Assembly: GCA_945859605.1 (NCBI GenBank)
Contig: OX243815.1
Coordinates: forward strand, 28,876,981-28,940,980
Length of the DNA stretch: 64,000 bases
From: Lumbricus rubellus
Taxonomy: Eukaryota > Annelida > Clitellata > Crassiclitellata > Lumbricidae
Direction: 5' to 3'
Below the pieces are notes generated by a model. That model ran no database searches. It saw only the letters and a program-made list of their open reading frames with translations, and was not told the origin of the DNA. This document shows positions 26,346-39,956 of the stretch, in pieces (within the stretch, counting starts at the first letter, position 1; every line of letters begins with the position of its first letter). The position numbers and the translations under genes were made by a program.

Positions 26346-26859
26346 TGCACGACAACGCATTTGTCCCCCCCAATCGTTAAGTGTCAGAACATGGACACTT
26401 GATGAACACACTGCAGGCGACTGACGACGTTACAATGTTAGAAGGAAATTTTCGAACAAATTAATAAAAAAATATGTTCAACGCATAAGAGCGATGCCAT
26501 AACTGTTACAGAACCGGGATACATGGTCCCTTTTTGAAAACAACTTACTTGGACACCCTTAAATTCTTTCTTCATAAGAGCTTTATAATTATAGTAAATA
26601 TACAGAATTCAAATAATTTGATTTTACCCATCAACTTATTATAAAACATCGAACGAATCTTTGAAAAAACCTCTCGATCTAATCATGAATTGAGTTTAAT
26701 TTCAACTTAGCCAGTGTGGATTCTACAAGATAAGATCGGTTTAATTCAGATCTATAAGTCAATTACAACCAATTAATATTATAATCATTGAAACCATCTA
26801 ATTTTCGATCCGCTCACCCACTTCCATCAAATCCTTCCCATCTTCATCCACAAGGCCGT

Positions 26860-28126
26860 AGCCTGGATTTGAGTTGGGTGGAGGGGATTCCTTTGGCGTA
26901 GAATTTCGTCCAAATTTCTGAAAACACCTTTTTTAATTGTCTCAATTACTGGAGACACATTTTCACCTTTTTTAGTCGTCATAATTTCTAGACACCTTTT
27001 TTAATCGTAACATTTCTGAAGACACAATTTTATTGTCGTCAAAATTATTGAAGACACTCTTTTTCGTCTTCAAAATTTCTGAAGAAACCTTTTTGTTGTC
27101 AAAATTTTATAAGACACCTTTTTTAGCTGTCAACATAATAATAAGAATACAACTTTTTTAGTTGGCAAAATTTCTGAAGACACTCTTTTTTTAGTGGTCA
27201 AAATTTCCAAAGACACCTCTTTTAGTCGTCAAAATTTCCAGAAACCTCTCTCTAGTCGCAAAAGTTCTGAGAACTCCTTTTATTAGCTGTCAACATTTCA
27301 AAAGACATAGTCGTCTAAATTTCTGAAGACACTTTTTTTAGTGTCAAAATTTCTAAAGACACCTTTTTTTAGTTGCAAAAATTTTTGAACTCACTTTTAA
27401 AGCTGTCAACATATCTGCACACACCTTTTTTAAGTCGTCAAAATTTCTGAAGACACTCTTTTTAGTCGTCAAAGTTTATGAAGACTTTTTCGCTCTCTCT
27501 CAGTTCCTTTCATTCCTTTCGGAACATCGTGCGACAGGACTTCTCCACTCCGCACGGTCGGTTGCGACGAAGACTGTTTACTAGTCGTCAAGATTTCTGA
27601 ACACCTTTTTTAGTCCGAAAAAATTCTAAAGACATCTTTTTTTAGATGTCAGAATTTCTGAAGACTTTTTATTAGTCATCAAAATCTCTGGACACCTTTT
27701 TTAGTCGTAACAAATTCTAAAGACATCTTTTTTATATTTCAAAATTTCTGAAGACTTTTTATTAGTCATCAAAATCTCTGGACACCTTTTTTAGTCGTAA
27801 CAAATTCTAAAGACATCTTTTTTATATTTCAAAATTTCTGAATACTTTTTATTAGTCATCAAAATCTGTGGACACCTTTTTTAGTCGAACAAAATTCTAA
27901 AGACATCTTTTTTATATTAAAAAATTTCTGAACTTTTTTTTATTGTATTGTAAAAATTGCATTGTGTAAAAACAGTTATAAAGCGCCTCTAATTAGTCGT
28001 CAAAATGTCTGGACACCTTTTTTAGTCGTCAAAAACACCCTTTTTTAGGCTTCGCGCTTAATTAAGCGATCGTCCTTCGGCCGCTAGTCCGTCCCCCCCA
28101 AAGTTTGGACCAGGTCTCCGCCTATG
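26860..28126. repeat. Minisatellite of GTCGTCAAAATTTCTGAAGA units, with MITE-like right end
   Basis: About thirty irregular units of 30-45 bp with core AAAATTTCTGAAGACACC and T-runs. 27671-27940 holds three copies of a 90-bp higher-order unit starting ATTAGTCATC at 27671, 27761 and 27851. The right edge (28084-28126: C-run, then GGACCAGGTCTCCGCCTATG) matches the right terminus of the TIR element at 29492-29828, so the array may be the expanded interior of such an element. Confidence 0.75.
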
Positions 28127-28129
28127 AAA

Positions 28130-28712
28130 TGTACTTAAGTAAAAGTAAAAGTAAAGTGGATTTTAATTACTTAAGTAAAAGTAAAAGTACTCATCACAAA
28201 TTTTACTTAAGTAAAAGTAAAAAGTAGCCCCTTCAAATAATACTTTTTAAGTAAAAAGTAAAAGTACCGAGTCTTTCTATAAGCTTAACTCAATCGATTA
28301 TTAAGCTTCAAAAATACCAAATTCTCGAAATGGCACTGATCGTTGAGTCTAGTACGCACGCTTCCGATTCATTGTTAGCACATTGCACAGCTGAAGAGTC
28401 GTTCTGCTGCAGAAATGGCGGTGCATCCAGCGTGCACCACCAATCGAAAATCTATTTTTAGGCATGCAAATTTGAATAAGCTGTCTTAGCTTAGGGGAAA
28501 CGAAATGTTAATTAGCGCTTTGAAGTAACGAACATTGTAACGAGTGTCGCATAAATTGTAACGAAGTAAAAGTACTGAAATGTGGGTAAAATTTTACTTC
28601 GTTGAAAGTAAAAGTATTTCATTATTTCGATACTTCGTTACATGTGAAAGTACTCAAACTTTTACTTAAGTACAGTAACGCGTTACTTTTACTTCGTTAC
28701 TGTACAACACTG
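28130..28712 (-). mobile_element. Non-autonomous hAT-like element, one end truncated
   Basis: Made largely of AAGTAAAAGTA and TACTTTTACTT motifs in opposite orientations at its two sides. The right end reads, on the minus strand, CAGTGTTGTACAGTAACG, a hAT-type terminus. No matching 8-bp duplication of the right flank was found on the left, so the left end is truncated or rearranged. The interior (28280-28560) has no ORF. Confidence 0.65.
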
Positions 28713-29116
28713 CTACTAATTATCTGCTTTCGCCAAATTCTATTCAAAAACGTCAACCAGGGCTAGTCCATGACAGCGCGACATAGGCCTAATCTTTATA
28801 GCCAGTTGCAAATCTTGTCAATTTCATGTCTTCAACCGTCTTCAAGCCGAGAATTCGATGTCCCACTGGCAATCATGACCCATGCACCCGCATTGATTTT
28901 CAATTATAGGCCTATTATTGGTCTATATAACTTTCCCAAATTTTTATAACTGATCTGTAACTTTACAGACCAAAGACACCAGGTCCTGCTAAAAAGCGTC
29001 CCAATAGCCTATCAAAGGTGCTGGACAGTGGACAATGATTATTGAGTACAAGTTGAGTTAAATGTGTCAATACCATTTTAATTTCTAGGAATTTCTAGTA
29101 ATTTATTAATTTTATT

Positions 29117-29180
29117 TCATCATCATCATCATCATCATCATCGTCGTCGTCGTCGTCGTTGTCGTCGTCATGGTGATGAT
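29117..29180. repeat. ATC/GTC trinucleotide microsatellite
   Basis: CATCAT repeats switching to CGTCGT repeats in intergenic DNA. Confidence 0.9.
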
Positions 29181-29491
29181 TATACAGGCCTCCTAATTTC
29201 GTTTATTCAACAATCCTGTTTTATTATCATCAGTTTTGCAGTGTATGCTAGGCTATAGGCAGTTAGGCCTATATGCTAATTGATTCACTTTTTTACCACA
29301 GTAGGTCTGCTAACGAAACAGACAAGAGAGTTGAAGAGACAGCGTGCAATAGGCCTACAACCAAGCCTACAACGACGTCCGCTAATTTTTAAGTCTATTA
29401 ATTCTTCATCCTCCATTTAGGCCTAAAATTATTATTCCCGACTTGTTTATTAACCCGTATTATGCGTATACCGTAATGATTCACGATGGGC

Positions 29492-29828
29492 CCATGGGCG
29501 GAAACCTAGGGGGACAGAGAAGACGGTCCCCCCAATAAAAGTGTTGGGGGACGGCCCATGCATTGGTCCCCCCCCCCCCCAATCATTGAGCGTGAAGACT
29601 AAAAAAAGGCCCAAAAAATTTTTAGCCGGTGGAAATAGACATTTTTTTGCAAAAAAAATTTCTTGACATTTTGGCCCGATGACTAAAAAAAGGTCAACTT
29701 TTTGGCGGCGAAAATAGAAAAAATTCTTGACTTTTGGCTTGATGACTAAAAAAATTTCGGGTCTTTCCATCGGCCACACTCGTTCGTCCCCCCCCCCCCC
29801 AAGTCTCGGCACCAGGTTTCCGCCTATG
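29492..29828. mobile_element. MITE with CATAGGCGGAAACCT inverted termini
   Basis: The left end reads CCATGGGCGGAAACCTAGG and the right end is the reverse complement of CCATAGGCGGAAACCTGG, followed inward by G/C homopolymers at both ends. The interior holds several ACTAAAAAAAGG and AAATTTTT-type units related to the minisatellite at 26860-28126. There is no transposase. A minus-strand open frame across it is not protein-like. Confidence 0.65.
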
Positions 29829-30828
29829 GCTAGGCCTATAGGGCTAGACTAGTATGAAACAAATAATTTAATAATTCTTTACACTTGAGCTACAGTGCTT
29901 CTCATTAAAGAATATAATAATTATGTCTATATGCTTAGGCCTACATACGCGGCAATAAATATAGGCATACTCAGGCCTATTTACTCACAATTATTATTTT
30001 TGCTACTATCAGGTCCTATATCATTATTAGACCCTATTATTATTTGTTATTGTAAACATTTTTGAGCACGTGGCAGCCTAATAAATAGTGACTCAGAAAA
30101 TTCTGCGCATCTGCCGAGGGGCGATCGCCACCGCTGAAGTGCAGTTACGGCCTATATAGCCTAAGCCTAGGACTATATAGTAGGCCTATATAAAAATTAT
30201 AATTTCATTACACAGCCATAAGACGTTTGAAGCCGTGCAGTGAGAAATGGAATTTTCAGGCCTGTAGGTCTTAGGCCTAATGCAGGAAGAAAAATTCACG
30301 CATGTGGGAAATACTGCATGCTTCACGGTTCAATTCCTCAGGGCAATAACATGGAATAGGGCCTACATAACAGGCCTACTCTGAGTACTCAGAGGCTACT
30401 CTAATTAATATGGTAACAGCCTATATGTCAGTTCTGCATCACTGGACGTTGTGCAAGCATTTCTCCAATCAATTGCGTACGTATAAAAGACAGTGCCCAA
30501 AGACGTCATAGCTATAGGGCTGCGCAGCACAGGATTTAGAGCCTAGGCCTAACATAATACTGAGCCAAGATCTTCATCAGGGTGAGAATTGCCCATGGGT
30601 TGTGAAGGTTCAACCCCATAGTGTTTCTTTGTCGTCGCACGCTCAAAGTCCATACAAATCAAAGTCTGACCCTCCTCCCTTCTTTATTTCTCATACTGAC
30701 AGATCCATTTCGCGTGTTTATTTCAAATTATCCTAACGCCCATTTGTCTTGTTTTCAACATTGCCACGAACAATTATGTTTACTCCTACTAGCCAACTTT
30801 GTTTGCTTTGGTTTTAGAGCACTTAGAA

Positions 30829-31275
30829 CAGTGGTTCTTAACCAGTGTCCGACCGAACCCCTGGGGTTCGGTGAGCCAGTGCCAGGGGTTCGGCAGAGGT
30901 CCTCTGAAATATATACATATTCAGTGAAAAATCATCTGCTATTTTTTTCAACTTTTATTTAATAAATTTTGTTTGAAACCTTATTAAATTTAAAGCTGTT
31001 CATCCTGTTAACCTTAGTTTTGTCTTACTACACCAGTGCACCGCCCGATAATTAACACCGGCATCTTTCCAAGATATGTAATTTTTCGTTGTTTTTCTGC
31101 AGAAATAGCATCGTATGACGTACGCTAAAAGCAACTATTACCCTTTTCTTATATACTTATACCACAGAGTATGTCAAGCAAAAAAGAAAAATTATTGTTC
31201 AAACTTGAGGGGTTCGGTGAATGGTAATGGATTTCTCTTGGGGTTCGGCTCCCTTGAAAAGGTTAAGAACCACTG
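30829..31275. mobile_element. hAT MITE (447 bp) with perfect 8-bp target duplication
   Basis: Terminal inverted repeats CAGTGGTTCTTAACC at both ends; target duplication ACTTAGAA at 30821-30828 and 31276-31283. The interior repeats GGGGTTCGG motifs. 8-bp duplications and CAGTG ends are hallmarks of hAT elements. A related copy in the opposite orientation lies at 48497-48858. Confidence 0.93.
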
Positions 31276-31494
31276 ACTTAGAACATAAAGAGTCACTAAC
31301 TAAATTCGAGTTGTCTTGTTCTGAAATCTGAATGTTTCTCAGGTATTGTTGTTGCTGTAACGAGTTTTTCATTGCACCACTCAAGATTACTTAATTACTT
31401 GTGCAAGTTTTTCTCTATGTGATCATAGTTGTTGCACCAAATCCATTGACGAAAAGATCATATTCATAACCTCTCTGCATTTGGATAGTAACAA

Positions 31495-31770
31495 CTCCCA
31501 CATTTCTACCTACATCACTGATGTCTTACGCTGGCTTCCTGTTGCATCCAATTCAAAGTCCTGCTCTTAATCGTAAGAACTCAAAATGGACAAGACCCTA
31601 AATATATGCCGCTGTGACTTGATGCTCAAACCCTTTCCAGTCTCTACCAGCTCCCTCTCCGGTCTGCGGGTCGACTCCCAATTCCCCAGGCAACAACTAC
31701 CATGGCTCAACACCGTACCTTTCCCATTACGAATTTATCTCTGCAGAACAACCTTTTCACCTTAATCCAT
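31495..31770 (+). pseudogene. Degenerate LINE reverse transcriptase C-terminal scrap
   Basis: Frameshifted plus-strand remnants RWLPVA, FKVLLLIVRTQNGQDPKY and WLNTVPFPLRI follow the motif order of L2/CR1 elements (HWLPV, FKhLLLhYKxLNGxAPxYL, WNxLPxxIR). At least one frameshift separates the first two. It is intergenic, about 300 bp upstream in plus coordinates of the likely MAT2A polyadenylation site. Confidence 0.65.
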
Positions 31771-32085
31771 AGTTAAGATCTTAGTTGCGTGTGCAATCCC
31801 CAACCCTTCGCTGCTGGAAGACTTTCTTCCTCCTTGGGGGCTGTCACGCCAAGAGCACCTGATTGAAGCTGGCACATAATGTACTGAAAAGCTATGTATA
31901 AAATTTAGATGTTGGAGGGTCAGTTAAAAACTGGTCATAACCCCACCCCTTTGGACAGCACTTGTTGATATATTCAATCAATGAAACCTCAGGGATATGA
32001 CCAATGACCACTGTACAACCACCCAGATCTTAATTGCCATTTGCCAAAGCAAAACGAAATGCATTGTTCAGTAACAAATTCCAAT

Positions 32086-32944
32086 TTTATTCAACTAAAA
32101 GTAAACGCCCAATTACATAAATACAGAAAACACAGACCATGGCGTGGTCATAGATAAAAATAGTCAAGCATCCAACACCACACCGGTTACAAAACAGCCT
32201 AGTAATGATATTAATAATAATACACTTCCAGTAAGCAATTCATCACAATCAGCAGAATGATGCCAAGACTTAACTCTGTTAACTTTCCTACAACAGTAGT
32301 GGAGCTCTTTCAGTTATGCCAAGTAACAGCACTGGCACTTTAATTAATTAATTTATCTCTTTCTGAGCAAGCAGCAAGTTGAAATATCGATGACTATGTA
32401 CAATTCGCGAAGCCCAGCACGCAGCCAGTGGACCCGAGTGTTTACAAGAAGCTCTTTTCCAAAATATCATCATAAACACAAGACAGACGTAAAGGCGGCA
32501 AATATGCGATCGTGCACACCTCCACGCTTGCAGTGGAACAAACAGAACAGTCCAAGATCGACCAAACTCGGCTGTTGCATATGACAAAACGATTAACGAA
32601 AGAAAACATTTTGTCACGTTAACATTCAGTCCATCCAATCCTCCGAACAGCCGAGTGCAGCGACGACGTCAGTTTGTCTGTTTCCCCACTGTGGCCCACT
32701 ACAGGTGGAACAGTTGCAGTGCTGGGACACGAAAACGACAACGCATCATACCAACCAAGAGCACCGGAGCAGTGCCACTGGCCGGTATGATAGACCCTGA
32801 AACCATGTGCGGTAGGTAAAAATTCGATAGCCAGATCGAAGTGTAAACATAATCGAAGAATGAAACGAATTTACACGCGTCCCACAACAGCAAATTCATT
32901 TAAAAAGTCTGTGGAAACGACAGAAACTGTGCAGACGTCGACGA
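32086..32944 (-). other. MAT2A: MAT2A 3' UTR and likely polyadenylation signal
   Basis: The minus strand downstream of the TGA has no further coding similarity. An AATAAA (minus strand, 32086-32091) about 0.85 kb past the stop is a reasonable polyadenylation signal. Open frames within (for example 32348-32638) are not protein-like. Confidence 0.45.
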
Positions 32945-35900
32945 TCAGAGGTCCACCTTCAGGGTCTTCGGCTGCTCCCAGGAAAAGTCTGGCCGTCCAA
33001 AATGGCCGTAAGCTGCCGTCTTGAAATAGATTGGTCTCTTCAGGTCGAGATCCCTACGACACAACAACATCAAGACAGACGTTAAGTTTCGCTTTTATGA
33101 CCCATGGAATTTTCTCCTGCCAAAAACAGTTTGGACAAGAAAACAGAAATCCTCATCATAAAATCAATACTTGCAGTGCGCTTAAACTATAATACCATAT
33201 TCAATACTTAACCCATATGATCAAAACATCAATCAAGATTTTTTTACATTTAACCCTTTGAACTTGACCGGCCCGTTATTTATAGAGTTCTGGGTTCAAA
33301 GGGTCAACCGAACATAGGCTTTGACATTCATCAATTTTTAAGTTGGTCCGTTTACAAAAACTTCAGTTTAAATCACTTTACGTACTTGACAATCTTTCCC
33401 GGGCGAAGGTCAAAGTTTGCGTGAACAATCTTGAGAAGTTCTGCATCTGACTTGACGCCTGTTCCATAGCTGCTGACGAAAACGGAAAGTGGATGGGCCA
33501 CACCAATGGCGTAGGCAACCTGAAATTAGACATTAAACATTTTCGTTTACGATTAATAACATCAGAAAAGATTTAAAACCTTTGTACAGATTCATTTCAG
33601 AAAAACTTCTGCACTGTTGCCCATTGTCTCAAGGCAACTTGTAACGTAAATATCATATATGACCAAATAATTTAAACAATGTTTAATTTTAGGAACAGTT
33701 CAATTGCACCTATAATTCAAGCATCATATACACCTATAATTAAAACAATCATTAGTTTTAAGAACAATTTGACGGTAGAAAGTTAAATACAGTTCTCATT
33801 CATCATCCCATGCTGCAATTAAAGCAACACCAACACAATATATGCACTGCACATATAGACACTGTATTGTATCTATAAAGTAATAACGTGCCTCTCACAG
33901 TGCAAGTTCTCAGAGGCGTTCTCAGCACGAAAGACCCAAAGAAAATACCGTATTTATGAGACAGCAAACAAATTACTTTAGGTACCAGTTAATAATGAAG
34001 AACAGGTCAGTGGAAAGAACTAATCACAAAGTGCAGGACCAATGAAGGCAAACCTGAGTTTTGACTGTAGTGTAACGGTTGCCCCCCCTAGCGCCAAGCC
34101 AAACATTCGACCTGGGCACCAGGAGAGGCGTTCCGTGCTGTTGTTGAACTGCAGGTCTTGAGGAAAGTTGGTGGTTATCTGATAAGGCGCTACATAACCG
34201 TGAATGCATGCTAGATGGTCTAGAATAAGGATGGCCTCGTGCAGTCTGTCCTAGACGGCAGCGAAACAGAGGTCCTGGTTGGCTCGAGTAAGTCTGACCA
34301 CAAACAGGTTCATGTCGTTCAGCAACAGTCTTTCTAGCTAGAGTGGTGGACATGGTCGGAGGGGTTTCTATCAGCCTCAGACGCCGGGTCAAATCCTGCA
34401 CCTCCCGAAGCATACCTTCTAAAATCGGCATTAAACTCTCAAGAGCCTCTTCTTCTTCTCGGCTAATTCCTAGCAGAGCCATTATTCACAGAAACAGTCA
34501 ATTGAGTTTAAGGATTTAATATAAAGCAAACAATAGTTCAAACACATAAGATATGCAATTCTGATGCAACTATAAGCTTTGCTACTACAGAAACATAGAA
34601 ATGCGAAATCGTTAATAATCGTAATAATAAGAATAATAATATCGATAATAATTTGGAATAAAGAAAAGAAACAAGAATTTCCCCAGGGCTACTACTAGGC
34701 CAGGGACACTAAATCTCGGGGCTTCTTAATCTAGCTTCTCACATACCTTCAAGTTCAGGGCAACGTCAATCAAGGGCCGAACAAGGGCGGAATCCGGACC
34801 GAGCTGGACGAAGATCGGTGGCTCCTTCAGAGTTCAGACGAACGGGGCTAACGGGGCTGTCTCTTCCTTCAGACCAACGGGGGTGGACTGTCTCTTGCTT
34901 CAGACGGACGGTGGATGTCTTCCTTCAGACGAACGTGGGGAGTGGACTGTCTCTTGCTTCAGACGGGACGGTGGATGTCTTCCTTCCTGGACGACGGGGA
35001 ATCCTGGCGGAGGCCGTCGTCAGGCATGTTACCTCTGACGACGGAGCAGAGACGGGAAGCACTGGGGCAGAAACTAGACGATGCAGCAGACGGCCTCTCG
35101 TCATCAGTTAACCGCCGGCCTCGATCGCTCTTCCTCCTCCTTCTTACGGCCAGTCGGTCGTGACTGCCGGGTTCAGTCCTTCTTCCACAGAAATTCTGGC
35201 GAGTGCCCCTTCCTAGGACAACATCTTCGACTGAGAGCCCAGAGGGATCTCAGGGGGTTCCTTAAATACTCTAAGCAGGCCACCGGGTCTGGAAACCATT
35301 AAATTTAGGGTCGATGAGGTCGGTTCCATACCCGTGCATAAACGCCTCATTATTCAAAATAATACATTCGTCTTCATCCCAGCGGTTCTTTGAGGCTGGG
35401 ATCTGCAGTTATCTTCGATATGCGGACGGCTGGGGCAGAGCAACTAATTACATAACAATGAAGCTTTGTTGGGCGGACCTACCACAGGGATCTGCGTGGA
35501 GGGTGTGTGGGGGGATTAATATTAAGACAATGGAGCTTTGTCGGGCGGGACCTACCACAGGGATCTGTGTGGAGGGGGTGGATGACTAACTCCAAGGGAA
35601 TCTAGACAGGGCATTAAAAAGCACAGGCGCTACATAAATACATGTAATAAAAACATGTATAGTAATCAAGTGACGATGAAAGCATGAATCGCCACACTCT
35701 CGTCTTCCCCGGACAAGGATATGGCTACGGTTTAGAAGCAATATCCGTTCCAAAACATAACCTTTTTCATAAAAGTTATTCCTATCTTAACTTTCAATGA
35801 AAAATGGTTATCAACATACAAATAGTTATTCAGAAAATCTTATCAGTGTCCACTTAAAACAAACGTCATTCATATGCTAATCAAAAGCATCTCAAGAAAA

Positions 35901-38900
35901 AGTTCAAATGTTCAAAAACACGGTCAAGTACCAACAGACATCAACTTCCATTCATCAAAGCAACAACTGTTACAATTAAAACAATGTTCACTGGTTAATG
36001 CTCATCCGAGGGAAAATCACTCTACGGGACCAAATCTTGAAGAAGATTGGACTTCTTCTTCAGTCACAACAAATAAAACAAAACTAGGTCACTGTTCATC
36101 ACAATAAACAACTGCTTCTAGCAAAATCTGAATCATCAGACAGTCACAGGGTTAGTCACTTATAACCATCAGTCTTTGGACACTCAAAATCTACTAAGCC
36201 AGTTCCTAACACATAGCCTAATCGTCATATCAGGTCTCTTGGTTTCTCGGTCGGGCGTCACAACCTACCAAAACCTAACAAAATCTCTCATAAACAGGTC
36301 ATGGGCCTATCTGGTATGGTGCTATAAGTCTCTCTTAGGAGCCAGCAAACCATCCTACCCAGACTAAAAACTCAAAACTCACAAGGGGAAAGCATCTTAG
36401 CTTCAAGTACCATTCAGGCACGAATCGGGGCACACTTCGTGTCTAGGCAACGGCTTAGCACATTTCAACGCATCGGTGGTAACAAAATGATCATGTGGAC
36501 CAACACATGCAAATGACAAACAGGTTCAAATCTTGCAACTGAAATCCTTCATCAGCGAACACATCTGTTCTAAACTTGGGAAAAGGGACAGCAGTCAAAA
36601 ACCCCTCAGCACAATGCATAAATCATACATATTCCTTCTTACTAATCAGCTCCAAGCTAAAACAATTCAATCAAAGAATGCGCAACAATCAATAAAACAC
36701 ACACAAAATAATAAAACGATTACACAAGTCTCAAAAACAAAGTAGCAATCTACTATCTGCTTACTTACTTCACAACATAAAAATTGTCTTCTCAATCTTC
36801 ATAAAGCCATAATCAAATACTAGATACAAAACTCAGATCAAAGTTCATAATCAGGGTTAGGCAAGGGTCAAATTCCAAATAAGACAGTCACTTAATCGTC
36901 TTACAACTAGAACAATAATTAACCAATTCCTCTTCTCATGTCCATCATCTTTCTATTCCAGACTTTCAAAAGTGTCCATAAAAACTCAAAAGCAATCTGG
37001 GATTTCAAGCAAATCATTATCTGAAGTCCACCGAACATAACTCTAACAAAACAGTTCAACAGGGCAACTGCAAGCACTTCTTGCTCAGACAACCTGTCAC
37101 TTCTTATCTTCAACAGGGTAAAACAGATCAAAATAATCATTGTCAGAAAAGTAAACTTCAGCCTGTTACAGTACCTCTCACTCGTTTGGGAAAAACCTTG
37201 CTTCACCTTCACTTTCGTTTTCGTATTCACAGCACAGTCAGTGTCTCGTGTGAAGCGTTGATCAGCAACAGTTACTAGCGGTGGCGACTTGTATTGACAG
37301 TTGCGAAACGGCAAAGTTTCATCAGAGTCCTGAGGTAGCCTGATTTCCTCTGGCGCGAAAATCAAACTGCACTGTTCACTTATTGTCTTGGAGGCGAATG
37401 GTTGATGGGTACAGGAACTCAGTTGAGACACGCACTGGCTGCATTGTTCTGGATGGAACGGTGGATCTGGCTCAAGACAACATGATGGGGATGACTGGAC
37501 GGCAGCAGGGTGGATTGTTGACGACGTGGTTATCGCTGGGGGTTGAGTGGTTGTAGACGGAGGAAGTTGATCAGGCACAGCCGCAACGACAGCTGCGACA
37601 GGCGAGGTTGTTGTTGTTGTGGATCCAGCTACAGTGGGCGGAGCTTCAAAGATTTCAGCCGAAGCACCGTAGATGTCCTGCCTTGCCAGTTGAGACAAGC
37701 AGGCCATAGCGAAGACGACGACGACTGCAGGCGCTGCAGGCGACGTGGTTGTTCCAGTGGCGGTGGGCGGGGGTGTTCGAAGCTCAGCTGTAGGGAAAGC
37801 TGCGGAGGCTGAGATGGTGGTTGCAGGCGGAAACTCGATCTCTTCACACGAGCGGTGGAGCAGCAAAGAGGGTTGTGTCGGTGGTGACGTCAGAGGTACG
37901 CGCTGACTGACTTCAGGTTTCTGTTGAATTAACGAGTTCGAATGCCCAACGAACTCGTTTAAGTCTCTCGAAGGCAATGTTCTGTCACGCTGCACAGCAA
38001 ATGTTTGTTCTCCAGGGTAATTAACAGCAGAGGGTTGGTGAAATGTTCTTGGCGGCCATCTTGGAAAGGTGGGCGGGTAGACTCTTGGGACATCGGTTGA
38101 TTCGGGGTTTCGCGCATGGTCCAGCATTAACTGTTGGAACCGAATGTCAGACGATCGCACTGGAACCAAAGTTCTGCTACAGTTTTCACGTTCAGAAAAA
38201 CTCGGCTTGTCGTAGATTTCTCTGTACACCGTGGCGACGGGAGGTGGCGATGAGTGGGACGGATGGCGATGAACGGTCTCAGTGTCTCTCGGTTGCAATG
38301 AGTAGAAAGTTCCGGTTGAACTTCCACTCCGTGCGGTTTTCTTGTAGACAAGGGGTGTCGACGGCTGCAGGTGCGACTCAGGCAGAAGTTTGGGCTGGAC
38401 TGGGTGAAGGCTGGCTGTATGGGTTTTGGGAAATTCCGGGTCGGACCCATAACCCAATGGACGAGGATTGTCAACAAAGGTTCCACAATTTTGCCCATTA
38501 ACAACACGAGTTCGCATTTCACGATTTCTGAGCTCTGTTTCTATACTTAGAGAGTCATGCAATAAATCAGTTGATTGAGAATGATAGCCATCAACATTAA
38601 AAACATTAGGCCTATCAAAATCTCTTCCTCCAATCAAATCTTTCTCCACTCCTCGTTCCATTTCTCTTCCAATTTCACTTTCGCTATCATCTGAACATGC
38701 AAAATCAAATCTTCCTCCTTCAATCAGAACCAATCTTTCATCACCTGCCTCGTTAATCCCTAATTGATTAACACCCTGTCGACGGCTGCGCCATTTGTAA
38801 CGGTTGCCCCCCCTAGCGCCAAGCCAAACATTCGACATTAAATTAAAAATTAATAATAATTAATTAAATTAATTAATTAAATTAAATTAAATTAAATTAA

Positions 38901-39925
38901 TTAAAATTAAATTTAAATTAAATTAATTAATTAAAATAAATAAAATTAATTAAAATTAATTAATTTAATTTAATTAAAATTTAATTTAATTTAATTTAAT
39001 TAAATTTAATTAAATTAATTAATTTAATTTAATTTAATTTAATTTAATTAATTTTAATTAATTAATTAATTAATTAATTAATTAATTAATTAATTAATTT
39101 AATTTAATTTAATTTAATTTAATTAATTTTAATTAATTAATTAATTAATTAATTAATTAATTAATTAAGATTAATTAATTAATTAATTAATTAATTAATT
39201 AATTAATTAATTAATTAATTAATTAATAATTAATTATTAATAATTAATTAATAATTAATATTATTATTAATTAATTAATAATTAATATTAATATTAATAT
39301 TATTAATATTAATTAATTAATAATAATAATAATATTAATAATAATAATAATAATATTAATAATAATAATATTAATTATTAATATTAATAATAATTATTTT
39401 TAATTATTATTAATAATTATTAATTAATTAATTAATTAATTATTAATAATTATTAATAATTAATTATTAATTATTAATAATTAATTATTAATTAATAATT
39501 AATTAATAATTAATTATTAATATATAATAATTAATTTAATTATATTATTAATTATAATTATAATTAAATTATTATTATTAAAATTAATTAAATTAATTTA
39601 AAATAATTTAAATTAAATAATTTAATAATAATATAATTTAATAATTAATTTATTATTATTATTAATTAAATAATTTAATAATTAAATTAATTAATAATAA
39701 TATTTAATTATAATTAATATAATAATTAATAATTATAATTAATTATTATTATAATTAATATATAATTAATAATTATAATTAATAATTATAATTATTAATA
39801 ATTATATTATATATTATAATTAAATATAATTAAATATTAATTAATTAATTATTAATTAATTAATTAATTAAATAAATTAATTAATAATTAAATAATTAAT
39901 TATTAATTATAATTTTTAATTATTA

Positions 39926-39956
<31 letters not shown>

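Noticed and set aside
27000..28050. A CRISPR-like array
   Set aside because: Units vary in length and sequence with no constant repeat/spacer pattern, in an animal genome; it is a minisatellite.
32086..32944. METTL16-type UACAGAGAA hairpins in the MAT2A 3' UTR
   Set aside because: I found no such nonamer on the minus strand by eye, so no hairpin control element is annotated.
34818..35589. Plus-strand open frames in both LTR copies (also 40545-41316)
   Set aside because: Identical only because the LTRs are duplicates; opposite to the element's primer-binding site and ORF, with no recognisable similarity.
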